A model generated the notes under the pieces. It had not been told where the DNA came from. It worked only from the letters and a program-made list of their open reading frames with translations, and searched no databases. A stretch of DNA of 64,000 nt from Gnetum montanum (taxonomy: Eukaryota; Streptophyta; Gnetopsida; Gnetales; Gnetaceae), in NCBI GenBank assembly GCA_015680685.1, contig MNCI01020350.1, positions 141,002 through 205,001 of the forward strand, in the 5' to 3' direction. Both the position numbers and the translations under genes were made by a program. Positions 11,415 to 23,243 of the stretch are shown here, piece after piece. Numbering within the stretch: the first letter of the stretch is position 1; every line of letters starts with the position of its first letter.

Positions 11415-12244
11415 TAATGAGTGGTGAGATACCCCTACACTCAACCATACAAATACGAGCATTTTCACGCGCGATCTGGTCGAACTCCTCAGACGGACTA
11501 GTTGTGGCACCTAGATCATTAACCTTAGGTCGCAGTTCACTGTCTTTCCACCTAGACTAGTATTTATATTTGTCATGTATGGTTTAGTCCAGAGTGATGT
11601 GTATGATACATTCCTAATCTAATGCTACTCCTGAAGGTAATGAAAAGTAATATTAACTAATCTAGGAGAGAAAGGGTAAGAGAATCTAATCTAGCCTAAG
11701 TACGATGAGCAACTGATTCCTTGATCATCCATACACATCTTGGACTTCGTGCACGACTACCACTGGGATTACCAAGCGTAGATCTTAGGTACACCACTAG
11801 GATACCAAGTAGTCACACTTAAATACTCGTAATCGTACTCATTCCGCGTTACTAGGAGATAAGGGTGAGAGAGAAAGCAATAAATAACATTAAATAAATA
11901 AACAAATAAATAACAAAGTGAATGCTGCAATGATGAAGTAATCTCAATCTTTATTGCCAGTCATGTGCGCATCCAAGTACGTCACACTTGAATAAAGAAT
12001 GTCATACAATTACATTCACCACACTGCAGGCAGACACTGGAAAAATAATCTAACTCTGGAGGGATCAAACTGCCAGAGTTTCACTACTAAACCATTCTCT
12101 CTCTTGAACAAGGAGAGCAACTTCTTATTTATAGACATTGCGGCAAACTGCGATATTGCGTACGCGATATCGCGGGGGATGCGATATCGTGGTGAACGCA
12201 ATATCGCATACGCGATATTACATACGTGATATCGCGTCCCATCA
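11415..12244 (-). repeat. 3' LTR of element M
   Basis: On the minus strand it starts TGATGGGACGCGATATC and ends CACTCATTA (the usual CATCA end mutated). It carries six GATATC-type palindromes (12152-12233) immediately upstream of a TATA box (TATAAATA, 12126-12133). Confidence 0.85.
12152..12233 (-). promoter_or_regulatory. U3 palindrome array (GATATC) of M 3' LTR
   Basis: GATATC or one-mismatch forms start at 12152, 12166, 12183, 12200, 12214 and 12228: steps 14, 17, 17, 14, 14. Most sit in a larger CG-rich palindrome such as CGCGATATCGCG. The array ends 18 bp before the TATA box, where enhancer elements are expected. Confidence 0.75.
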
Positions 12245-12411
12245 CACCCCCACAACTGAATAAAAACTCGTCCTCGAGTTACAAAGAGAACAAGCTCCAT
12301 TGAATACACAGTGGATAGGTATGGGATTTTTAACTGGAAAAAGAAATGAAATGATGCCGTAGTGTGGGAAGACACAACACAGAAAAATACTACAATTACA
12401 AAAAATGGAAC

Positions 12412-15200
12412 TCATGTAGTTCCTAGTGGCGATGGCTCCTCCATGGGTGCTTTCCCTTTGTTATGTGCTCCAGGCTTTGAAGCTTGATGGCATTGAAGTA
12501 TGGCCTGGAGCTTCTCCTCTTCAGTTCGAGGCTCTTGTGTTGTCCATGTGAGTGTTGCAATATTTGATGGAGTCGACACTTTCCACAGATAGGGTAGTTG
12601 CGGGAACATCTAGTTGGCTTTGACATACCACGCCGCGAACACCCGTCGTTCCTCTTCATAGGCTCTAGCTTTATCTTTATATTCATGAAGATTTGTTAGC
12701 TGTCAAGCCAACTCAGTTGCAACATCTTTTTGCCCTTGGTAGCTTGCTTTTACCACCTCGAGTTCAAAATTTGCAACATCCATTTTTTCAACCAACTTCT
12801 TGCATTTTGCAAATTCTGCCTCATATTTGAGATGGGTGGAAGCTACCTGCTATTCGAGCTCTGTTCTTGGGCACCCTGCTATTAACATGGCAAGGTTGGC
12901 ATATCTGAGCTTTGCCAACTCCATGTATTTTGTCAAGTCCTAGATCTGCAGGTCCCGGTTCTTAACTTCTGCTTGGTGGGTGAAGGCGTAAGTGTCCAAT
13001 ATGGCCCTCCAATCAGTGTGTTGAGCACTGATAGTGTTGATTTGAGCCTTGGCCATATGGATCTCCTTTTCTAGGATTTGTTTATACATCCTCACCTGAT
13101 CACGGAAATGCTCCTTCAGCTTCTCATGTCGTTTAGCCTCATTTTACCACACGCTTATCTCAATTGCTGACTTTTGGTGAATAGCGTGTACCTTCTCCAT
13201 TGAGAGGGTCCAATTCTCTTTGGCTAAACATCTTACATCTCAGTTGACCCAAATGAATTTTTCTCATAGCTAATGAAAGTGTTCATCGAGAACATTCTTT
13301 TGTTTCTCCACAGAGGTCAACCAAAGGTTATCTGCAATCAACTGCTTATTCTCTTCTTCTAAGGCCTTGAGTGCCTTAAGATGCGCATGGGTTTGCGCTT
13401 CTACTGCGAAGGCATCCCAAACAGCCTTCTCCTTTTCTTCCGCCACCTTCTTATTCTCTGCAGTTAGCTTTGTAAATTACTCGGTTCTGAAATTCTCCAG
13501 CTAGTCTGTGGAAACAAATTGCAGAGGATCCCGTTGTGCTGCTTGTAAGGCTACGAGCTGCTCTTGTAGTTTCTGCACTTCAGCTTCAGCATGCTTGGCC
13601 CTTACTTTGGATATGACTAGCTTCCCCTTTGTGGAAATGAGGTCTGATTAAATTGCTGTGACATATTGAGGGATGTCAAACAGAGACGTCATTACTTGTC
13701 TTATTTGAAGTAATCTGTCAACTACATCCTCATGTTCCGTAAGAGTCATTGAGATCCTAGTAAGAGTTTGAGCATCCTGTGCTCCTGAGAGATTTGCCGG
13801 TGGCACAATAGGTACATTAAAGGATTCTTTGATGTGGTTAGCAACCACTTCAGCAGCTCCTGCAACATTCTGGTATTACATGACCACCACAGTGGCCCCT
13901 TCACTAGTCTCTAACTGCACCTGAAAAGATGTTGCATTTCTAGAGATCTGTTGCGACCATATGCTTTCCCCTCCTTCTATTTGAATTGATAATTCATCCC
14001 TTGTGCGATCCATTAAAACTGTAGGCTAATCGGCATCATCAATGACACGAAAGAGATTTGCGTCATCATAAATTCCCCAACTAACCGTCTCAATGATGGC
14101 CCTAAGATGGCTCATCGATGGTTTGTAGTCTTGCGACGGCAATGGCTGATCCTGGCCTGTGCAAGGACCTGCTTCTTGTTGTTGGCTAGGACCCATGGCT
14201 AGAGGTTGACTAGGTCCTGTAACTTTAGTTGCAGGTGGTCTAGTCATCTATTCTTCTTCTTCTTCAAGTCTCAACTCTTCGCCAGTGCTCTTTCTTGGAG
14301 CTGGCGCCTTTAGTAGTTCAGCATAAGAAGCATTCTGGGCTTTTTGGAGGACATCATTTGTGTATCCCTGAATACTAGCCCGTTGGCATAGTTTTCTGAT
14401 AAGGTAGGGAAAAGGCAATGCCATCTTCCCTAACTTCCATTCTTCAAATCGCCTTAGGATCTCCATCAAATGTAGATGGGGAAGGTTAGCGTTAACCTTT
14501 CCCATCAACACTACACATCCTCTAGCGGCATAAGTTGATATTATTTTCAAACCTTTTGTGGGGAAGAGGTGATAGGTTCCAATTTTGAAGTAAACTCTCT
14601 CTTCCGTCGTCAGCTCACCAAAAGCTTTATCTCTGCCATAAGCCTTCTCTAACCAATCCTTTCGCACATCGGGGTCTGAACGGGTAGATAACTAAGCAAC
14701 ATGAGGCCCTGCATTCAGAAGGTTTAACACTTCCAAAATAGCCTATGTAGAGAAATCAACTGTCACACCACAAATGTTAACCATGGTGCCTTGCTCCCTA
14801 TTGTGCTAGAATTGGTACGTTTCACCTAAGTACCAGGCACCGCTTTCAGAGAGGACAGGCCATAAGGGAGACCCTTTGAGGTGATCCCTAACAGCCTCAA
14901 GAGTGAACTCTGCAAAAGATTCGAAGTTTAGCTCCACAATCACTGTAGCGAATGTGGACTTCTCATGTATAGCCTAAACACACTTCGGGGGTAACGTGAG
15001 TTGTTGTCCCGGTCAGGCGAAGTAGCAACTCCTCTTTCTACCTGCCTGGACCATCTGGTAGGAGGTTCTTCTTGATGGATGCTGAATGATTGCACCTCCT
15101 ATTCTGCATGTTGTTTGGCAAGGCCTTGTCTTCCACCTATTTTAGGTTGTTTCGCTCCACCTTGAATAGGACCCTCCTGCTGTGCACGTTTCAGGGCCAT
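12412..15200 (-). pseudogene. ORF X of element M (env-slot protein)
   Basis: The ATG at 15200 begins MALKRAQQEGPIQGG. The N-terminal part (about 14900-14250) contains WPVLSESGAWYLGE, TMVNICGVTVDFST, and ALPFPYLIRKLCQRASIQGY. This resembles the domain Pfam calls putative plant transposon protein (PF20167) found in Athila-type elements. A hydrophilic, heptad-like helical region rich in Lys, Glu and Gln follows (including EHEDVVDRLLQIRQVMTSLF), then a Pro-rich tail ending MEEPSPLGTT at the stop near 12412. Several stops and at least one frameshift break it. Parallel copies exist in elements B and C. It occupies the position of env-like ORFs in Athila elements, but I see no signal peptide or membrane helix, so an envelope role is unsupported. 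Confidence 0.65.
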
Positions 15201-15745
15201 TCTGCAATCACATGGATCAAGCGTTAGTAAGGTTGTTTGGAAATCAAGTTATACCTTACTACTTGCCTTAATTGAAGATCTTATGTTATAACGTGTGATC
15301 GTGCCCAAAACTTGTAATAATGGATCTTGTGACTTAGGTGGTTGTCATTTTTAATCTCTTGGTATACCTAAGGGTTAAATGATTTTTAGCACAATTATTC
15401 TAAGTGTTAAGTTAATTACCCTAATTGATGTCCTTTGGGCGATGATAAATTTAAAAAAATTTAGGCACCTTTCGGTAAGTGTCTCTCCCCCACGACTAAA
15501 CTGAACACTCCGGGTTCAAGTAGGTTTAAACGGAATTAAAATCGGAGCACCAGTGCACGAGATATGAGTGAAAAAGCAAGGGTCACACAATCGCAAGTCG
15601 CAGAGAAAAATTTCAACAACTCCCCCCGCATGAATTGCAAAATGATGTTAAGTGTTGTGGTGGGGGTACCTATTTATAGATAAATAGGACACAATATCAC
15701 GTACACGATATCACGTGGAACGCGATATCTCGTCCCTAGTGATGT
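15201..15745 (-). promoter_or_regulatory. Internal promoter and intron-containing leader of ORF X (element M)
   Basis: Reading on the minus strand: CACTAGGGACGAGATATCGCG, GATATC motifs starting at 15724, 15707 and 15693 (steps 17 and 14), then the perfect palindrome CCTATTTATCTATAAATAGG (15669-15688) holding a TATA box, a roughly 450-nt leader, and an acceptor TGTGATTGCAG one base before the ORF X ATG. The palindromes, their spacing and the GGGACG lead-in match the start of this element's own LTR, but the sequence after the TATA box does not match the LTR R-U5. The donor of the leader intron was not identified. Confidence 0.6.
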
Positions 15746-16996
15746 GAGACACCAAGAAAATACCTAAATTTTAATGATTTTTCTTGAAATTAAGGTTAAA
15801 TATTGAGGACATTGGTAAGTATTAAGATGTCCTAGGGTAATTTCATTGATTTGAGAGGCACTCTTAATGATAATGATGTGAACTTAAGCAATACAAATTT
15901 GGTGGTTACGAAAAAAAGGAATGTAATGGTACATTGGAACGTTAAAATTTAGAGGGATAATAATAGGGAAAGAAAATTATGAAAAATTAAGCTAAGGGTA
16001 AGAAATTGTGTGTTTGAGCTAGAGAATTAGTGAAGATTACGAACAATTACACAAGTGGGTCCTCCCCAAAGCAGGTTTTAACCTATAATGCCCTTGTGTA
16101 ACCACACTTAAAGTGTCCATGGGCACTAGAAGGGTTAAATGTAATCCGCACTAACTTCACAAAACTCACACATGTAAATATCACCAGAATGAGATGAAAA
16201 TTCTATGTTACACGGGACACAAGCTACAATTACATGAACAGTGAGATGAGACAAACTATAGAAAGGGATCGTAGAGATTAGGACATGAGGTAACTGACCC
16301 AGGGCACAACGAATCCTACATGTAAAGCATGATTAATGTGTCATTAACCCGTCATTCCAAGATTAGGACCAAGTCCATTCCTCTAAATAGTAACATCACA
16401 TTGTTTCATCTCATGATGAGCAACTATGAGAGTACCATAATAACAAGGTGTACGATCACTTGGCGTTTAGTTCAAGGGAGGAGTGATTTTTTTTTGTTTT
16501 GTGGCACTTTGTTTTTCTCTTTTTTTTTTATTTCTCCCTTTTGAACTTTACTGAATCTAGAGAAGTCGCCAACCTTCAAGCATGGGTGCATGTCTTGCTA
16601 GTGGGACCCCCTAGAATAGCTTTTGATTTTCAAGTGTCCTTTTTGATTACTCTTACTCCCATTTTCGTTAGATCTACAAGGATCTTAGTACAACCACGTT
16701 GCATGATAACACCCACAGATGTCACCAAAGAAAATCCGCAAGTTCCCTTGATGTCACACCCTAATCATTCCCTCTTAGTCCATCCTTCTTCATTCTGGAT
16801 ACAATGAATACAAAATTGATTTTAAGTTTTAGAAATTTCAAGAATATCACTGTACCCGTGAACAGACCCTCTTATTTGTAGGATGGATGAGTGGATGTAA
16901 TGGGCTCACTGTTCAAATAATTGATCACTCATGACTTAATAACATAAAAAACACCTCAACCAACAATCCACATGAGTGTTTTATTCGCAGATGGGA
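15746..16996 (-). other. Non-coding block between gag and ORF X of element M
   Basis: Corresponds to the block after the last pol codon in elements A (27.85-29.6 kb), C (40.95-42.5 kb) and F (21.5-22.4 kb). It shares lines such as AAGTGGGTCCTCCCCAAAG and a T-rich start. No ORF was found. Its retention in every element suggests a cis role (packaging, or the ORF X promoter), but that is inference. Confidence 0.55.
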
Positions 16997-19117
16997 TTAC
17001 TTACAAAAAAAGTAAAAAGACAAAACACACAAAAAGATAAAAAGATAAAACAAAAAAGTTGAAAAATGAAAAACTGGAAAAAAAAATTTGAAAATTAAAG
17101 AAAAATGAAAAATATTTAGTAATCGTGCTTGTTTTTGAAATGGGGGATGTCCTCCATAACTAAGCAGTTGAGTATGGCTAGGATTAATAAATAGAAGATG
17201 AGGATCCTTGCATGTTGGAAGTATTGGAACCAGTCTATACTTATCCCCTCGAGGTTCACACACTTGATTACAGTAAGCATAGTGGGACACTTTGTACAAT
17301 ATAGTTTCCGGATAACGAGTGGACCCACTATGATGTTTGTGACCGTTAAATGGTATGCAAGGATTGTGATGATGCCTCCCATGGTTGTGTTCATTGGGCC
17401 GTATGGTTGTTGGAGTGTTTAATGGTGGCCCTGATAAAGTTACATGAGGAGTTGGGTTCGAAGGTACGGGTGCACCACAGTGTGGGACTTGTGTTGAGTT
17501 GGAGGATGCAATGGCCTCTAAATTATGTTGTCCCTTCTTACGGCCATGTTTAAAGAAGGGGTGCTTTCGATGTTGAGGAGGTTTCTCACTGCTGTTGGTA
17601 GTAGTAGCACAAGTGTTGTTCATGGGCTGTTGCGGTGGCACAAATACCTTAGGAACAGTTGGTGGCATTGTGAAAGGAGGGAAAGGATGAGAATGTTGAA
17701 AGTTAGGAGGAATATTAGGTGCACAAGGTGGCGGCTATGTTGGAGGTATGGGTTGATAGTATTGTGGAGAATAGTATTGTGGTGAGATAGAGTATGTTGG
17801 CCTGAATGGAGAAATAGGATGTTGAATGTGATAAGCATTTGGATTCGGAAAATATGAAGGGTGCCTCCAATCTAAGGGTGGTCTCCCCCATGACTGGGAT
17901 TGTTGCCATTGTGATCTAACACAGTATCTCTGTACAAACTCTGGATGTAACGTGTTTCCCTAATGCTCATGTAGATGTAACAATATTGGGCATTGGCCTT
18001 TGGGGTGATCGTACAGGCATATGTTGCATTCATATGTATGATTAGCAGTTGAGCACTTATTCCCTTTATTCTTTTTCTCTGAATGTCTAATGTTTTGTTC
18101 TACTTCTTGGGTTGTCAAAACTCTATCTCCAATATTGTTGATATATTCTCCACACTTTTGATACATCCATTCCAACATCTTATTTATCTTTGCCTCGGCT
18201 TCTTTTAATGATTGTTGTATTAGCAAAGATGATGTTTCCACCTTGAGATTTGTTGATCTCTCCTTTTTATGATCATGAACCTTTGTTGAGTGAAGCTTTT
18301 GGTCCCATTTATATTTTTCAACACTCTCCGATCTAGCTAATTCTCCTTCTTCTTTTGCTACCTACTTAATAAGCTCTTGGATTTGATGGGTTCGTAGTTC
18401 ATATAGTTAACCTTGGCCATATCCTCCTAATGTCTCTCTTGTTTCATTACGTAGCCCATCAATAATATGATACATTAGCCTTTCCTCAGAAAACCCATGG
18501 CCTGGATAGTTGTTTAACAATGCATAATACCTTTCTAAGGCCATGTTCAAGGGTTCATGTTGTGCTTTTTTCCATCCTTGGATTTGTTTCCTCAAGGCTG
18601 ACACTCTTGTGTAGGTTTGATATTTTTTGTTAAAGACTTCTACCATTGTTGACTAGCATCGTATTGAATGTGGTTTTAACGATCTATACCATACTTTAGC
18701 TTGGTCAACGAGTGTCATAGGGAAGAGCTTAAGTTATTGCCATCCGTTATCAATGTTATTCCATGTGCAGGCATCGTAGAAGGCTTGTAAATGTTGATGT
18801 GAATCCAAGTCATAGCCTCCTAAAAATTTAGGAAAGTTGTTTAAATCGAGCCTGGGTAGTCGGCTCTCTTTACGATGCCTACATGAGATTCGAACAGCCT
18901 CTTGTATTTGTGTTAGGCTTGTAGTGGCCAGTGGGAGTTCATCGTCATCTGGTAAGTTATGTCTTCATATGTTGGGATGACGTTGTTTTTGTTCATTTTT
19001 ATAAGAAACTCCCACTTCAGGTTGTATACTCCAATCTTCATCATCATATAGTTCATTGGTTCTCCAATGAACTTCCTTTCTAAGTGTGGCGTTATTATTA
19101 TCTTGTAGGAGAGGCAT
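16997..19117 (-). pseudogene. gag: gag of element M
   Basis: The ATG at 19117 starts MPLLQDNNNATLRKEVHW. Recognisable parts in order: the retrotransposon gag domain (FPKFLGGYDLDSHQHLQAF through QTYTRVSALRKQIQGWKKA and RLMYHIIDGLRNETRETLGG), then a short zinc knuckle C-x2-C-x3-H-x4-C (CNICLYDHPKGQC), then a long Pro/His/Asn-rich tail running to 16997. A few TGA/TAG stops interrupt an otherwise single frame. The protein would form the virus-like particle and bind RNA. The tail fuses into sequence that follows integrase in relatives, marking the internal deletion. Confidence 0.75.
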
Positions 19118-19243
19118 GTTGTGAAGTTGTGTGTGAATTTATGTGTGACTTTTTAATAATTATTTCTTCTTTCTAAGAGATATATCGTTAAGTCCTTATA
19201 CAACGACCTTGTATGATATAACTAACCTAGATAACTAGCACCA

Positions 19244-19261
19244 TCCCTGGCAACGGTGCCA
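19244..19261 (-). other. Primer binding site of element M (tRNA-Asp-like)
   Basis: One base inside the 5' LTR, the minus strand reads TGGCACCGTTGCCAGGGA, close to TGGCGCCGTTGCCGGGG, the complement of the plant tRNA-Asp(GTC) 3' end used by many Athila/Tat elements. Confidence 0.7.
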
Positions 19262-19262
19262 A

Positions 19263-20022
19263 TGATGAGTGGCGACATACCCCTACACTCAACCATACGA
19301 ATACGAGTGTTTTCACGTGTGATCCAGTCGAACTCCGTAGACGGACTAGTTGTGACACCTAGATCGTTAACCTTAGGTCGCAGTTTGCTGTCTTCCCACC
19401 TGGACTAGTATTTATATTTGTCACATATGGTTTAGTCTAGAGTGAGGTGTATGATATGTTCCTAATCTAATGCTACACCTAAAAGTAATAAAAAGTAATA
19501 TTAACTAATCTAGGAGAGAAAGGGTAAGAGAATCTAATCTAGCCTAAGTGCGATGAGCAACTAATTCCTTGATCATCTGTACACATCTTGGACTTCGTGC
19601 ACGACTACCACTGGGATTACCAAGTGCAGATCCTAGGTACACCACTGGGATACCAAGTAGTCACACTTAAATGCTCGTAATCAAGTCGTACTCATTCCGC
19701 GTTACTAGGAGATAAGGGTGAGAGAGAAAGCAGTAAATAACATTAAATAAATAAACAAATAAATAACAAAGTAAATGTTGCAATGATGAAGTAATCTCGA
19801 TCTTTATTGCCGGTCATGTGCACATCCAAGTACGTCACACTTGAATAAAGAATGCCGTACAATTACATTCACCACACTGTGGGCAGACACTGGAAATGTA
19901 ATCTAACTCTAGAGAGATCAAACTGCCAGAGTTTCACTACTAAACTATTCTCTCTCCTGAACAAGGGAGAGCCACTTCTTATTTATAGACATTCTGGCAA
20001 ATTGCGATATCGCATCCCATCA
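19263..20022 (-). repeat. 5' LTR of element M
   Basis: Minus strand TGATGGGATGCGATATC...CACTCATCA, TATA box at 19980-19987. It matches the 3' LTR along R-U5 but keeps only one GATATC palindrome (20004) where the 3' LTR has six, which accounts for most of the 70-bp length difference. Confidence 0.85.
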
Positions 20023-20257
20023 TTAACAAATGTCCCTAAATCATGAAACATAAGAGGGACCATGTCTAGAAAGGCTTTCTTGATTGTTTTATGATAGGCT
20101 TATCTAGCTAGTAATCCTTTCACTAGGATGTGTGCTTCCTTGAATTGCCATCACCCCAATAACTAAAGGAATGTTCAACCTTTCCTAATGGCCTTCTAGA
20201 TCCCTAAAGCCTAAGTCGAATTGGTCCACATGTTAGGGTAACATATGCATATATAGT

Positions 20258-21118
20258 CGATGAGTAGCAAGGTACCCCTATGCCAACCATATGAATCACA
20301 AGTGTTTATGTGCAATCCGGTTGAATACTGCAAACCTTAAGTTCCTAAGTACACTAGTTCTAGGACATGAAATCTAATCGTGACAATTGTTTTCTTCTCA
20401 ACTACACTTATGGAGCTTAATTGTATGGTTAAGTGTAATTGAGGCAAATGATTTTTATTATTTTGTATTTTATTTGTCTACGATTAACAACAAGTTCAAA
20501 CTTAATTTATAATCAATTTAACTAATCTAATTGCTAATTAATAATTAACTACCCTGACATAAGTATTCGATCCCACTTTCCATGCACATCCTGAACATGT
20601 ATAATGTTGTTGGGTTATCAAACATTAAGCATTACGGGGATTACCAAGAGTCATACGCATGCTCAAAGCAATCGTTCTTATGTGCTTAATTAATTTCTAT
20701 TTAATAAAACTAGCTTATTTTAGCTTAATTACTTGGGAGCATTAAAGAAAATTGCATAAAACATTAAATGCATGAATAAAATGTTTAATTTAGCCATGGT
20801 GCTACAAGGTTTGATCAAAAAGCTCATCTTTATTGCTGCACATACTACTATGCTTACGTACAATAGTGCTCAAATAAAGATCCATACACTCAATGACTCT
20901 TACTTCATACTTTGGAAAATATTATAACTCAGAAAAGAAACTTCAAGAGCTTTGCTATGCTATGAAAAACTATATGGAATTTGTGTGCCCAAGCACTATA
21001 TTTATAGGCCAACACATACCCCGTGATATCAAATATCCGACATCGCATCTTGGGGCCTGATATTGGATACCTAACATTGTGGCTCTGATATCGAAGCCCT
21101 ACATAATACAATTTATCA
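20258..21118 (-). repeat. 3' LTR of element F
   Basis: Minus strand TGATAAATTG...CTCATCG; TATA box 20999-21006; palindromes GATATC, GATATT and AATATC upstream at roughly 7-bp-multiple steps (21025, 21032, 21059, 21066, 21087). The stretch CCTATAAATATAGTGCTTGGG nearly matches the LTR of element B, so F and B belong to one subfamily. Confidence 0.75.
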
Positions 21119-22440
21119 TACCTCCATGAATGAATGAAAACTTGTCCTCAAGTGAACAAGAGGAGGAACAAGTTCCTTATAAAATATTGAAAAGGTATGG
21201 GATTATTAACTGACATGCAAACTGACTCAAATGGAATAGATAGACTCTAAGTGCCCAAGTGTATAGATTTACAATCTTTTACAAAATTGGGTGTTCATGA
21301 TAATAGAATTGAACACCCTGGACAAAATTGACATCTAACTCCTTTGGCAACTGAAAAGCAAGGGAGAAGATCCAATGATCATGAAGGGTCCTCATCGCAT
21401 GGTGCTGTTGTGTCTTCCTTGGTGAAGACAGTCTTGCTTTTAGTCCACGCTTCACACTGCAATGATAATAGAATTGTGGATTAGTGTGCAATGTGTAACA
21501 TATAGCTTTTAAGTATCTTGTCTTATTAGTCGTTACACTTGGCTAGGTTGTGATTATGGTGCATCGATTCCTTTAATAGTGTCAGCAGGAAAAATGAAGA
21601 ATAGGGTGAAATAGATAAGTAGTTCATTATTAAATTTTGAAAAGTCCAAACATGATGAAATGTTGGAAGAAGGTTTAAGAATTCAAAACAATAAAAAATT
21701 ACTAAAAAACATTGTGAGGATGTACACAATTGGATGGCGTTGATGGTGTACGCAAAAGGATTTGATTGTGAGAATGTCTAAGGATAAAGAACTTAACTAA
21801 CCCAACCAAAAGGTATGCAAGTGGGTCCTCTCCAAAGTAGGCATAGGCCCTTTATTGTCCTTGCATAAGTTCAAGTCAAGCATTCTGTGGGCCCCGTGGA
21901 TGATTAATGGTTACAGAAAGTCAAGTATAAAAACTTAGAAGAAACTACCTAAGAATTTTGACACATTGAACAAGAACATGAAACTGGTAGTGAAGTGATA
22001 CATGGAAAGCATAGATGGGTGAGGGAGAGAGTGGAATAGAGTTCCTGATTAAGGTTACATGAAGTTCCTTGTGAATTTTTATGGTTAAATGACCTGATAA
22101 AATCCATCCTTAGTCTAGAACAAAACCAAACACATTCAGTGACTTCGCATTGTCATTCCAAGACTAGTCCACCCCCTTGAGATACAAGAGTGCTCCCACA
22201 GAACAACCATTGTTTCTTATTACAAAAGAAAAGAGAAGTAGGAAGTGAGAAAGGGCTTTAGTTAGAGGGGACCTTCAAGCATGGGTAACATATATTTATA
22301 GTCTCATAACCAGTGCTTGTAGCTAGTTTATTTTGTCTAAGGGGTGTGCTTTGAATTCCTTTTTTTTTATATGGGAACCACATCATGCAAAGACTTATTC
22401 AACTTCTTGTTATTGGTTGCAACATAAGGGTAAGAAATCC
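20258..22440 (-). mobile_element. Element F: 3' part of a minus-strand LTR element
   Basis: Holds a 3' LTR (20258-21118), a polypurine tract (minus strand CATGGAGGTA just inside it), and about 1.3 kb matching the post-pol non-coding block of element A in inverse orientation (e.g. AAAGCACACCCCTTAGAC, AGTGGGTCCTCTCCAAAG). Homology stops near 22440, where plus-strand ORF X of element B starts. There is no gag, pol or 5' LTR, and the left flank (ATAGT, 20253-20257) is not repeated after the LTR of element B. Confidence 0.65.
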
Positions 22441-23238
22441 ATGAAAACACACATGTAGCATCAAGATGTAGCAAGTGTAGTAGAGGTGATAATGGATCAC
22501 ATTAAGAAATATTTCAATGTGCCTGTTGTGTCCCTAGTGGATTTGATTGGGACTAGAGATGCACAAATGCTCGCTAGGACCTCAATGACTCCTATAGCCC
22601 ATGAGGATGTATTAGATAGATTACTACAGATAAGACAAGTAATGACCACCTTGTTTAACATCCCCAACGATGTCACTGTGGTATAATCATACCCCATTGC
22701 CACCAAGGGAAAGTTGGTCATGGCTGAGACCAAGGCGGAACATGTAGAAGCATAAGTGCAACATTTGCAATAGAAGCTAGCCACTCTGATAGCTGAAAGA
22801 TGGGACCCTACCCAAATTGTTGCACCTGATCAACTAGATAAATTTAGAATAAACCAGTTGAACAAATTGATCAAAGAGAATAAAGCTACCGAGTAAGAAA
22901 AGGAGAAGGTGGTCTGCAATGCCTACACTGTAGAAGCACAATCCTATGCTCATCAGAAGGCATTGACTACCACTCAAGAAGAAAATAAACAACTAAACAC
23001 AAGGTTGACCATTGTTGAAATACAAAAGAACATTTTGGAGGAAAGTGTCCACTAGTTAAGAGAACAACTTATGATGATTAACCAAGACATTGGTAAATTG
23101 ACTAGAGAGAACCACATCCTCTCAATGGAGGAGGTCCACATGATTCGACAATAGTCTACAATAGAAATAAACTTGTGGCAGAATGAGGCCAAAAGCATGA
23201 AAAGCTGAAAGAACACTTCTGAGACCAAGTCGACATGC
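22441..23238 (+). pseudogene. ORF X of element B, middle part
   Basis: Reads HQDVASVVEVIMDHIKKYFN and HEDVLDRLLQIRQVMTTLFN, aligning residue for residue with element M ORF X (EVVANHIKESFNVP, HEDVVDRLLQIRQVMTSLF). Then comes a Lys/Glu/Gln-rich coiled-coil-like stretch (NQLNKLIKENK, LTTTQEENKQLNTRL, KLTRENHIL). Many TAG stops fall where M has Gln or Trp. Interrupted at 23239 by element A. Confidence 0.65.
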
Positions 23239-23243
23239 ATAAG
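23239..23243. repeat. Target site duplication of element A (ATAAG)
   Basis: ATAAG at 23239-23243 recurs at 30597-30601 directly outside the two LTRs, proving that A is a single insertion inside element B. Confidence 0.9.

Larger units (their letters stand above)
11415..20022 (-). mobile_element. Element M: LTR retrotransposon, gag + ORF X, no pol
   Basis: A complete minus-strand insertion: 5' LTR 19263-20022, primer site 19244-19261, gag, a non-coding block, an internal promoter, ORF X, polypurine tract (TGTGGGGGTG, minus strand, 12245-12254) and 3' LTR 11415-12244, bounded by TTAAC on both sides. The gag C-terminus is joined directly to the region that follows integrase in related elements, so protease, RT, RNase H and integrase have been lost cleanly. 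It could only have moved with enzymes supplied in trans. The gag is close enough to those of A, C and D to place it in the same Athila-like gypsy superfamily. Confidence 0.85.

Noticed and set aside
12140-12240. GATATC/CG-rich arrays as CRISPR-like repeats
   Set aside because: The repeats are 6-12 bp palindromes in LTRs of a plant genome, without repeat-spacer structure.
12412-15200. ORF X as an envelope protein
   Set aside because: Position matches Athila env-like ORFs, but no signal peptide, transmembrane helix or cysteine pattern is visible; the sequence is hydrophilic and helical.
16997-17909. Overlapping plus-strand frames across element M gag tail
   Set aside because: Shadows of the Pro/His-rich gag C-terminus on the minus strand, whose frame continues from the zinc knuckle.
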